DNA from: Arabidopsis thaliana
Taxonomy: Eukaryota > Streptophyta > Magnoliopsida > Brassicales > Brassicaceae
Assembly: GCF_000001735.4 (NCBI RefSeq)
Contig: NC_003076.8
Coordinates: 20,835,835 to 20,899,834, forward strand
Direction: 5' to 3'
Length of the DNA: 64,000 bases
The position numbers were made by a program, and so were the translations under genes. The notes beneath the pieces are model-generated. The model saw only the letters and a list, made by a program, of their open reading frames with translations, ran no database searches and was not told the origin of the DNA. Of this stretch, positions 40,111 through 49,584 are shown in pieces; position 1 is the first letter of the stretch, and each line of letters starts with the position of its first letter.

Positions 40111-41945
40111 ATGACGTTTAGGGAGAAAATGCCGACGAGTCCTAAATCGCCTCTGAGAAGACGACGTTCGAGCTGGACCGGTACATGGTTAAACCATCAG
40201 ACGACGTCGTTTAAGCAAGCAGTCTCCGCCGTTATTCAAGCTCAATCACCAAGATCCAGGTTTAAATCCCTATCTTCTGATTTCTCCGACGTCGATCGAA
40301 CTCTTTCGTTGTCAGATTCTCTTCTTCTCAAGATCCTTGAGAAGCTTCCTGAATCTCAGAACGAAGATGTTTCACTCGTGTGTAAACGGTGGTTGAGTGT
40401 TCAGGGACGGCGTTTACGGAGTATGAAGGTTTTTGATTGGGAATTTTTATTGTCTGGGAGGCTTGTTTCGAGGTTTCCTAAGCTTACGAGTGTTGATTTG
40501 GTTAACGCGTGTTTCAATCCGTCGAGCAATTCAGGGATTTTGCTATGTCATACGTCGATTTCGTTTCATGTATCAACCGATTCGTCGTTGAATTTGAATT
40601 TTGTTGAGGAGAGTCTGTTGGATAATGAAATGGTTGATAAAGGGCTTAGGGTTTTAGGAAGAGGGAGTTTTGATTTGATTAAGCTTGTAGTGATTAATGC
40701 TACTGAATTGGGATTGCTGAGTTTAGCTGAGGATTGTTCGGATTTGCAGGAGTTAGAGTTGCATAAGTGTAGCGATAATCTCTTGCGTGGTATTGCTGCT
40801 TGTGAGAATCTGAGGGGATTGAGATTGGTTGGAAGTGTTGATGGATTGTATAGTTCATCGGTTTCTGATATTGGTTTGACGATTTTAGCACAAGGGTGTA
40901 AGAGATTGGTGAAGCTTGAGCTTAGTGGTTGTGAAGGTAGTTTTGATGGGATTAAAGCAATTGGGCAATGTTGTGAAGTGCTTGAGGAGCTGAGTATTTG
41001 TGATCATAGAATGGATGATGGTTGGATAGCTGCGCTTTCGTATTTTGAGAGTTTGAAGACTTTGTTGATTTCGTCTTGTAGAAAGATAGATTCTAGTCCT
41101 GGACCGGGAAAGTTGCTGGGATCTTGTCCAGCTCTGGAGAGTTTGCAACTCAGGAGGTGTTGTTTGAATGACAAGGAGGGGATGAGAGCGTTGTTTAAGG
41201 TGTGTGATGGAGTAACTAAGGTTAATATTCAGGATTGTTGGGGATTGGATGATGATTCTTTCAGCTTGGCTAAAGCTTTCAGGTAACTTGGCTTTAGATA
41301 GCTTCCCTATACATGTTTCACTTTAACTGAACTGTATCATAAACACTTAAACTTGGTGTTGGTGTTCCACATGATATAGTTAGCAAAAGACATAATTCCA
41401 TGCTATGATGACTGAAGTTGTTAATATGGATGATGAAAGGCATCGACTGTTTTTGCTTTGATTTGTGTGTTTGATACATAAACTATGGTTACTTAAAAGA
41501 GCAGAAGCCATCGTTTTCTATTGTTACTCTTAGGTCTTTTCACATCATGATCGCATCATTTAACTGCCAAAAAAGTGGAATGCAGCTTCTCTGAGAAACT
41601 AATGTGTTCTTTAACAGAACTATATCGTAAAAACTTAAACTTGGTGTTGTTGTTTTGATCATCTTTGTTTCTTGCAGGAGGGTGCGGTTTTTATCTTTGG
41701 AAGGATGCTCAATCCTAACAACAAGCGGTTTAGAGTCAGTAATTCTACACTGGGAAGAGCTTGAGAGCATGAGAGTAGTATCATGTAAGAACATAAAAGA
41801 CAGCGAAATTTCAGCCGCACTCTCGTCTTTGTTCTCCCTTCTCAAAGAACTAACGTGGAGACCGGACACAAGGTCTCATCTCTCATCCAGTCTTGAAGGT
41901 ACCGGAATTGGTAAGAGAGGTAGCAAATTCTTCAAGAAGAGATGA
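40111..41945 (+). CDS. F-box/LRR (RNI-like) protein, tandem copy 2
   Basis: Exons 40111-41282 and 41678-41945 join in frame ([12 protein letters not shown]) for 479 residues. The frame opens with a GTG at 40090; the first ATG is 40111 ([19 protein letters not shown]). Compared with copy 1 it has a basic, Ser/Arg-rich N-terminal extension ([20 protein letters not shown]) before the F-box ([30 protein letters not shown]). The LRR part is closely similar throughout, for example the same run ending [20 protein letters not shown] in both. It should act as an SCF substrate adaptor. The intron is 395 bases, against 69 in copy 1, and contains an internal duplication. Confidence 0.93.
41323..41657. 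repeat. Internal duplication in the F-box copy 2 intron
   Basis: About 45 bases at 41323-41367 (TTAACTGAACTGTATCATAA, then ACTTAAACTTGGTGTTG) recur at 41612-41656 with a few changes, 289 bases apart, inside the intron. This explains part of why this intron is much longer than in the tandem paralog. Confidence 0.65.
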
Positions 41946-42229
41946 TGTTCTACATTGAACATAATGTTATATAATGTAATGTAAGTCCTCGCATCTCATG
42001 TGCCCTGAAAATTCTTATACACACAAACTCTTCTTATTGTACGGGCATTATTACTCTGTTGTAAAATCTGCCAAATTTGTAGTCAATGTTCAAACCTCTT
42101 ATGTACTGCAATGTTCTATTGTTATGTATAATAATGAAACTCTTGTCTGTCGTCCATATAGTATCAATTTCAATCTAAAGAATTTACAAGATAAAGAAAT
42201 ACAAGAAACATTGTTTGTTGTTAGGGTTA

Positions 42230-42571
42230 TTAGTTTCGATCTCTAGAGAAAAAAAGTTTGAGAAAGTCAAAACATTCAAAACAAAAGAACCTTCTTTGTC
42301 TTCGTCTCGTATCTTGGATAGATTTCATAGCTTCGTTACTTCTATAAGCTCTCATGACCGTGTCTTGTTCCACTTCCTCTTCTCTAAACATCAAGTCTGC
42401 CACGTCATCTTCTCCATAGAAGATATCTCTCTTCCCGGCTTCAGCTAAGCTCTTCCGTCGACTTAACCCTTCAGCACTCGCCTGAAAACATGGTAGTGAT
42501 GCAGAAACTCGTGATTCAGGAATCTTTCCTCCGATCATCTTCTCTGGGGATGAAGTGGTCCTTTGTATCAT
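42230..42571 (-). CDS. Unknown small protein (113 residues)
   Basis: Single open frame with a true ATG at 42571 (MIQRTTSSPEKMIGGKIPES) ending at 42230. The middle has a charged segment (AEAGKRDIFYGEDDVADLMF, then REEEVEQD). The C-terminus is basic then Cys/Phe-rich (DTRRRQRRFFCFECFDFLK). I recognise no domain. It is convergent with the F-box gene whose stop is at 41945. Codon use and length suggest a real gene, and I believe it corresponds to an annotated Arabidopsis unknown protein, but function cannot be given. Confidence 0.6.
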   Translation of the reverse strand: MIQRTTSSPEKMIGGKIPESRVSASLPCFQASAEGLSRRKSLAEAGKRDIFYGEDDVADLMFREEEVEQDTVMRAYRSNEAMKSIQDTRRRQRRFFCFECFDFLKLFFSRDRN

Positions 42572-42949
42572 CTAATCAATAAAACGTAGGGCAGAGACTT
42601 GTATACCTAATTTCGTAGTTATCGTTACTTATAAGAAAAAGTTTGGTATTTTGTTATTTTAATAGGACTAGATATATAAGAATTATATAATGCAAAACGT
42701 GTTGCGATTTTTTCAAAGATTCATATTTATCCAAAAAGGAGAAATTTATCTACCTATAGAAATAATGCAAATCAGATATTTTAGGCATAGAAAATCTTAA
42801 TTTTGAGATAATGATAAATCATGATTACACAAGGAAAACCAGAATCCGAATCTATCTATATGAGTTTGAAACAAACCAAATCGGTTTACATATATAAAGT
42901 TAGATTCAGGCAAAACAAAACCTTGAATCTGATGGGGAACCATTGAGGA
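42572..42949. other. Short AT-rich intergenic region
   Basis: Promoter of the unknown gene at 42571 and 3'UTR of the PLAC8 gene, both on the minus strand. No feature recognised. Confidence 0.5.
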
Positions 42950-44123
42950 CTACAATGGCCTCATCTCAAGATCAGAGCTATGGTGTGAAACCGGAACAGA
43001 GTTGTGGTGGTGTTGGTCTCTGTCACCAGAAGCACTCATCTCTTGAACCGGTGGTGGGTTGATAACAGTCATAGGCATCACAAAGTTATCCGAAAGACGA
43101 TTCTTCATCTCACGGTGCTCTTGACAAACCGCACAAAAGTGAAGGCAACAATGCACCATACATGGATCACATGGAGCATTCTGTTTCCATCAAAACCAAA
43201 ACCAAAAAACACATTTTCAGATTCTTTTTTCGCAGTTTGATCGATTTTAGATGTTAATGAAGACTTTGCTTACCTGAAGATGATATTTCCTTTGTAGAGT
43301 TTGACGGACATTTCCAGTGTATATCCCACACATCCACCAAACAAACAACAAACCTTCCCATATAAGTAAAGAAGTATGCGGATCAATACCGGGAACACAA
43401 GCAAGCATCGATGCAGCAGTAAGACCGCCTTCTACTACAATGGAATGGCAAATACATGCTTTCTTCCACGAGGTTTCCTCATCACTCAGAGTTTCATAGA
43501 CACGTCCAAATAGAACACTTGGGCAGAAAAGTCCCAGCCAAACTGTAAAGAGCGTATAAAGACATGAGAAGCGAATCAAAACCGAAAGATCAATCACTTG
43601 ATGATGGATTTATTATACAGATCTGTGGAAACGTTTAGATAGAACTTACAACTATTCATGTCCTCAGTGCAGCCGAATATTCCGGTAGTCCAGGGCTCAT
43701 CAGCAGGAGCTTCAAAATTCTCAGGCAAAGGTTGGCCACACTCATTGCATTTGTGAACAGCTAGCTGCGGAGGAGTTTACACAGAATCAGAAAATTTCAT
43801 AGATCGAATTGGGAAATCTAGAGACTCTGATCTGAGAGTCACAAATCAGTCAAATTGACACAACCACAAATCAAAATTGATCATTTGAAGAAGAAGAATC
43901 ACGGATCTAATTCACAAATCACTGACATTTTCGATTGAATCGTGAACAGGTGAAATCGAAAATTGGGAAGCGTAATTGTGAAATTAGATCAGTAGAGGAA
44001 AAGAGACAGACATACATGAGAAACTTCAATGGGCTGATTGAGTTCACCGGGATGAATCTCATCGACCGGAGCTTGTTCCTTCGTCAACTTCACGTATCTC
44101 GACGGTGCTCCTCCGTCCGACAT
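42950..44123 (-). CDS. PLAC8 domain (cysteine-rich) protein
   Basis: Four-exon minus-strand gene starting MSDGGAPSRYVKLTKEQAP (ATG at 44123) and ending SSDLEMRPL (TAG at 42950-42952). Exon 1 ends after IEVSH near 44020; exon 2 begins LAVHKCNECGQPLPENFEAP near 43766; later exons give WLGLFCPSVLFGRVYETL and NAPCDPCMVHCCLHFCAVCQEHREM. The CPxxLFG block and the CCLHFCAxCQExRE block are the two PLAC8 signatures, with a hydrophobic segment between them (LLIWEGLLFVWWMCGIYTG). PLAC8 proteins include plasma-membrane regulators of cell number, cadmium resistance and calcium influx in plants; which role applies here is unknown. The C-terminus is His/Ser-rich and probably disordered. Confidence 0.88.
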
Positions 44124-45986
44124 CTGAAATCCAAAATTAGATCAGCCAAAATTGAATTGAAAAATGGAGAAAAAGAGAGAAAAAGAGATCTTTACGAACC
44201 ATATGAAGGATTGGAGAAACCGAAGAGTGTCCTCAAAGGTTCGTCGTCTTCACTATTTTTTTTTTTTTTGGTTTTATGACATTGAAACTTATTGAAGGGC
44301 TGTTTCTGTGCTTTAAACCAAACTGTTACCTAAACGAGTTTAAGACTAATTTGGTCTTCTTCTCTTCCGTTGACTCACTCAACTCATTAATTAAGCTACG
44401 CATTATGTAAAACGATGACGTTTAACTGCAGAAGAAATTTCCATAATTAAAATTTGTTGACTTCTTTCACATTGTTTTCCGATTTGATAGTTTTAGCCGG
44501 AGTTAAATTGGTATGGTAAGAAATTCAAATTTTAGTTAACCTCATGTCATTATAGGCACGATTCAAAATTATGTGTAAGTACGCCAAACAACTAATTTTC
44601 GTTTTATCCCTCCACGTACAAGTGGTTCTGTTTGCAGATTTGATGGTTTTGGCCAGATTTGAACTGTTAGTGTAAGAAATTCAATTTTAGTTAAATGATT
44701 TAAAGTTTTTTTTTGTATATATATGCCAAAACGATAAAGTTTCATTGAATAAATGGTTGTTAACCCGCTGATCAATGCATTAGAAAATTGGGCTACAAAA
44801 AACGTGAACTTTTTTAATCTGATCCCAACGAAACCGTCAAAGATTATCATTGGTATCCAACTATTGCATGCTCTTCATATCCAACTATTGCATGCTCTTC
44901 AACTCTCATCAACAACTTTTATTTTGACAAATGTTGCGTCATTCTTACAAGTTTGCCATATAAAAGAAGCTTATCTATAGCTGCAAACCAGGAGCCCCGA
45001 AACAATGGTTTCATATGCTGAGCTCTTGTTTGAATCAAATAGACTGTAGAGGAGAAATCGGCAAAAAAAAAAAAAAAAAAAAAGACAAAGTTGTAAATGT
45101 TTAGATCAGGATTTAAGCCAGGATTACAAAGACGCCATCCGGCTTTGTGGTAGACCAACAACACAGCTGTTCTTGGAACCTCAACACAGACCACCAAAAC
45201 AGTTCTTGCTCCCACCAGAGAATACCTTACCTACTGTTTTACTATAATGCTCTAGCCTTGGAGTTTGGAAAAGATTATTAAAAGTTCATAAACAACGGAG
45301 TGAGTTTACCCGATAGAAATCAGATATCATGCAGACCAATCCATTGAAGGCTAGATTCCAAGAAATGCAACAGTTATACCTAACCCCAAAGCCAAAGATT
45401 ATCATTCCTTCTGTGTATACACCTAAGTGCAGACAGAGAACTCGAAGAAAATAAACCAAATTCAAAACCCAAAACTTCTATTAAGGATGACTTCTGTTGT
45501 ATATTTGTTACCTCAAATAGATTCGTGTCATTCGATCCCAACAATCCCGATTCTGTATTCTTTAAATCAGAAAGGTATATCAAACTTGAAATGGTGTACC
45601 AAAAGACAAAAATAAAATAAAATGACGCTATAGCATCTCAAGTATCGAGAAATACAATGAAAATGTAAAAGTTTTACGGGTAATACCTACCTCAACGCTT
45701 TTGACCTCTTAACAAATAACCGATGAAGGAGAATCGGTAAGGTCTCAAACTCTTAGAATAGCTGTGATCCGGTAGAAAGACAAATTTTATCCATAAATTT
45801 TAACAAGGAAGTTCCAAAAGACAACACATGCTTATGAAACCAAAGGGGGTATCACATTGTCTACCTCATTAATTTGCAAAGTTCCTGGCCCCAAGACATA
45901 GTGACAACACCTTATCTCAAACTAGTACTGGCAAATGGTGCTTCTCAACACCCTTTCGTGACCAGACCTTCCACGAGGGTCTCAAA
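44124..45986. other. Intergenic region with small repeats; probable spliced LUC7 3'UTR
   Basis: About 1.9 kb. Two diverged 60-base copies lie at about 44481-44540 and 44637-44697. A perfect 24-bp tandem duplication is at 44854-44901. A 21-base A run lies near 45062. Minus-strand donor-like sites (GAG|GTAGGT near 45690, TAG|GTAAGG near 45230) suggest the LUC7RL 3'UTR is long and spliced. A minus-strand ORF at 44919-45215 has no recognised motif. Confidence 0.4.
44854..44901. repeat. Perfect 24-bp tandem duplication
   Basis: Two identical adjacent copies (44854-44877 and 44878-44901) of a unit containing CCAACTATTGCATGCTCTTC. Each copy holds a GCATGC palindrome. No coding context was recognised. 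Confidence 0.9.
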
Positions 45987-46045
45987 CTAGTATTGGCGAA
46001 TGGGGCTTCTCGACACCCTTCTGTGACCAGACCTTCCATGAGGAG
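45916..46045. repeat. 65-bp tandem duplication across the LUC7RL stop codon
   Basis: 45916-45980 and 45981-46045 are adjacent copies, about 85-90% identical, both starting CTCAAACTAGTA. The right copy encodes the last residues of LUC7RL (HGRSGHRRVSRSPIRQY, stop). The left copy lies just after the stop in the 3'UTR and has drifted so that the same frame would read HGRSG-like residues with changes (ERVLRSTICQY) before a matching TAG. Confidence 0.9.
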
Positions 46046-47743
46046 ATCGTGACCTGCTTCGATCTCGGTCCTCTCTCCCACTCCTCGATCTCCTGTCATA
46101 AGGCTTTCTATAATCTCTACCACGGTCTCTGTGTCTGTCACCATCTCTGTTTCGGTCTCGATCACGATATCTTTCTCTATCACTAGAACCACTCCTCTTA
46201 CTCTCGCTTTCCTTCTCCCTTGGTTTCCTCTTATCATCTGCTTCTTTTCCTCTTACTAGTCTTTCTTCTTCCTTTCCTTTATCTTTAGCAGCCTAGAATA
46301 GAAAAAGTAAACAAAGCATCACTATCCCCATTTTATAAGGAATGACAGCTCAAATGAAACAAGATTCAAGTATTAGTTCTGAGACTTACTTTTTGTTCAG
46401 CAATAAAATCCCGAACCAAGCCATAGCCAACATGTTGCTTTCCAGTGACATGAGACTGTGTTCTTTCTACTGCATCATTAGCCACAAGAAATGAACCACA
46501 AACCTCACACAATGCCATCTTCTTCTCCTGAGCCATCGCGAGTACCTTGTCAGTTGGTCGTTGTAACAACACTGTCTTCTCAGCATTTAGCCCTTCCACC
46601 TACCAGAGTTTCCAAATGATAAGCACTCAATGTACTAAATTTATGATCATAATAAAGGTGACACATAAGGTATAACTGCAAATACGGAGGAATCAAGCAG
46701 AACACCATATTTCAAGTTTCAGTATGATTTGTTAAGACTTCAAAAGTCTTCTTTTTTTAGAGAATGGTAAACAAATAGTACCTTCCTCATTAGCGCTTCA
46801 GCTTCATCCACTTTGCCTTCTTCACCAAGTGCTTCCACTTGTTCCAAAAGGTTCTTAACTTTCTCCTCCAAGACAGACAATTGTTCAGCTTTCTCTGCTG
46901 ATAGAGAAGGTGGTGGAACCGGTTCAACTTCTTGTGCAAGACGTTCTCGCCCACGCCTAACTTTCCTATCAAGATCATTCACCTGTAACCAATTCCAAAT
47001 CTTAGCATAGAGAAGAATCAAACTCTAAAGAAAAGAAAAAAAAAAGTATGACAAGCATTACACACCAACTTCTCGCAAAACTGTGCAAGCTCAGCCTCGA
47101 ATTTAGGCACATAGGAATCATGCCTCGGAGAGTTCTCGAAGCTGAAACAGAAATAATCAAAACTCATTCACATAAATGCGTAAAATGACATTCTAAGGTA
47201 AGCTTAGTCTTAACCTCTACAGATAAACATGCAAGATAGCCACATCTCACACGAATCGATTCAGATTTGTAACAAATCAAATAAATATAATGAAGAAGAT
47301 CTCAATAAAGCGTAACCTTTCTTTCAACTTTGGATCATGAATTCTCGAGCATGCTCCTGAAAACAACAATGAAGCTTAAGATAAGCTAAAGAAAAGCATC
47401 ATACAAAAAAGCAAGTAGATACAAATAGTGAGACTAACCAAGATCGCTTTTCGTGTTAACAAAGAGGTCATGAGGACAAAATCGAACCATATAGAATGCA
47501 CATACTTCTCTATCGTCCCACTTAACCTCCTTGAACCCTCTTCTCTCTTCGTCTGTCAGATTACGAGCTGCAAACAAAATCGAGAGCAATTTCAACAAAA
47601 ATTCGCTCAATTCTTAACATGGATACAGAAATTAAAGCTTTGGAGAGCTCAATTTCGAGGATTAAATTGAAAATAGATTTTGGTACTCGATTATTCTCAC
47701 CTGCGCCCATTAGTTCGTCCAACAGAGCTCGCTGAGCATCCAT
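45987..47743 (-). CDS. LUC7RL: LUC7-like U1 snRNP protein (LUC7RL)
   Basis: Multi-exon minus-strand gene with ATG at 47743 (MDAQRALLDELMGA). The first zinc finger is in CAFYMVRFCPHDLFVNTKSDLGAC (CCCH type, about residues 35-65). A coiled coil follows (AEKAEQLSVLEEKVKNLLEQ). The second zinc finger is C2H2 (ALCEVCGSFLVANDA ... QSHVTGKQH), then an acidic/basic stretch and an RD/RS-rich tail (RERYRDRDRDRDGDRHRDRG, RSRSRSPHGRSG) ending PIRQY at the TAG 45987-45989. LUC7 proteins belong to the U1 snRNP and help select 5' splice sites. Of the three Arabidopsis members this matches the LUC7RL type (yeast Luc7/human LUC7L3-like). The stop lies inside a 65-bp tandem duplication, so the C-terminal peptide was once duplicated. 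Confidence 0.92.
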
Positions 47744-48248
47744 GGCGGGCTAAGAAGAAATTGAAACTTAATCCAGAGAGAGATAAAGGAAATTGCAGAA
47801 TCAAATTGAAGAAATTTTGAAGAGGATGACGAACAAAAGTGGAGAAGTGATGATTAGGGTTTCGTTCGCCACGACGAATAAAAGGCGTTCGTCTATGGTA
47901 AAACTCTATGATTGCAAAATAAAAAATAAAAAACTCTATTCCCTATATAAATAATGAATAATCATATCAAGAAAAAGTTGAACTAAAAAATAATATCACG
48001 AAAAAACAAAACACTTAACGAAATTAAATTTTTAATAAATTCATAGACATAAGGCAATCACAAATTTAAGTTTTATTATTTTAGAAAACAAAAATATTGA
48101 TTTATATTATAGGGGAAAGAAAAATATTGATCGCTAAATACATTTATTTCAGATATTAGAACAGATACTAGCGAATAAAAATCAGAAACGGGCAATCCGA
48201 ATAGTAAAAAACACAACCTGAATTATTTTTGATACCTATTGATTTGAA

Positions 48249-48396
48249 TGGTGGCTGCGTTTTGCGGTGCAGGAGAAGTGCGGTGCGGTTCAAATAGTAA
48301 CGAAAATATATAGATACATATGTATATGTAAAGATTTTGATACTGTTACAGCACTGTTGCGGTACGGTTTTGGGTGCGGTCTATGTCACCATTAAT
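48249..48396. mobile_element. Possible small non-autonomous hAT-like element
   Basis: Left AATGGTGGCTGCG and right TCACCATT can pair over a short AATGGTG terminus, with GCGGTGCGGTT words just inside the left and GTTGCGGTACGGTT/GGGTGCGGTC inside the right. GC-rich GCGGTGCGG subterminal repeats are seen in Arabidopsis hAT-derived short elements. I could not find a clean 8-bp target duplication, so the boundaries are approximate. Confidence 0.3.
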
Positions 48397-49227
48397 GGCC
48401 ATAACGAAATGAAAATTTCATGTTACGAGATGGAATTCAGATTGGGTTAAATTCATGTAGCCATAAAAAAATTGTATGAAAATGTAGCCAAATTTACTTT
48501 TCAAGTATTCATTAATTAAGCTAAGAGTTGACTTTGGCAAAATAAATAAATATTCACTAATTTGACTGAAGATAGGTTACAAAATGAATTCATAAAACAT
48601 TTGTAGTTAAATTCACTTTTCAAACTATCACTAATTTGGATAAAGGTTGATTTTGAAACGCGTAAAAGTTAACTAGTTTGGCTAAGAATTGACTTCGGAA
48701 TAAAAGTTCACGAAATTCAACCCGTCTTAAAATGGACATGCCTACTAATCATCACCCGTCCTAAACTTTGTGACTATGGGAACGTTTTGTTTTGAATATT
48801 ATAGTGACTTCAAAACGTTTCCATAATCGTATAGACTTTACTAGCTAGAAAAATCAATGTACTAAAGACTTGTCAAACAAACCCTTAATTAAATGTACTA
48901 AAGACGTACGGAGAATGCTCTGTTCCAATGACTTAGTATTTGTGTGAAAACAAGAACAAGATACATTACTCGTTTTAACTCTTATTTCACATATGTATAC
49001 GTGATCACCTTGCATTCCCTAAAACAAAGAGCCATTGGAACGTCTCTAAACCTTTAGCAAGGACCAATGAGTATTTTGATGTGTTCTTTACATAGTTGCA
49101 TACACCAAAAGAGAACATGCATTCCAAATAAAAATGATATTAGCAAAAAAAAAAAAAACATGTTTAAGCTTTGTGACACATAAATCATACAGTAGCAGCA
49201 AGAACCTTGACGCGATAACATAGTGAA

Positions 49228-49272
49228 TCCTTGTTCTTCATCATGCGCGAGTTGTTTAACGAAGCCTTGTTC
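49228..49272. repeat. Inverted copy of the MBOAT 45-bp coding repeat
   Basis: The reverse complement of these 45 bases matches 49675-49719 at 43 of 45 positions (differences at the sixth base and inside AACTCGCGC versus AACTTGCGC). It lies about 360 bases past the MBOAT stop codon in the direction of MBOAT transcription, so a long transcript would contain both arms. Confidence 0.9.
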
Positions 49273-49584
49273 ATCTCTGGTTTTTTAACACATCCCTAGA
49301 TTGTAAGAAGGGCTTATTATCTTTGCTTTTCATATTGTAGAAGGTGAGATGCTTACCTTTACCGTTGAATTCAGCTGAATTCAAAGGCCATTTAGAGCCT
49401 TCGTTTTGCATCTCACACAAAATAAGAAATCTTTTTACCATTCAAGGGTAAACTAGTAAACTTATATAAATAAATAAATCACATTGAAATTGTAAAGCCA
49501 CAATTGTTTTGAAACAGAGAGAGATGATATGATAATCGAGCTACAGAAACACTTAAATCCCTTATATCATGATTTAGCAATTTA

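Larger units (their letters stand above)
47744..49584. other. Intergenic region: LUC7RL promoter, repeats, 3' end of MBOAT gene
   Basis: 47744-47900 is the LUC7RL leader and promoter (AGGGTTT telo box near 47857). From about 48180 to 48400 lies a possible small DNA element with GCGGTGCGGT words. 48485-48720 holds diverged repeats of a GTAGCCAAATTTACTTTTCAA-like unit followed by AAGAGTTGACTTTGG-like sequence. 49228-49272 is an inverted copy of the MBOAT coding repeat (separate entry). GTAAGC on the minus strand near 49355 could be a 3'UTR splice donor of the MBOAT transcript. Confidence 0.45.

Noticed and set aside
43935-44279. Plus-strand 114-residue ORF over the PLAC8 first exon and leader
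   Set aside because: It is antisense to the PLAC8 exon, which has clear splice sites and a conserved protein; composition is low in structure.
44919-45215. Minus-strand ORF with poly-Phe stretch
   Set aside because: The Phe run comes from the A homopolymer at about 45062; no family match.
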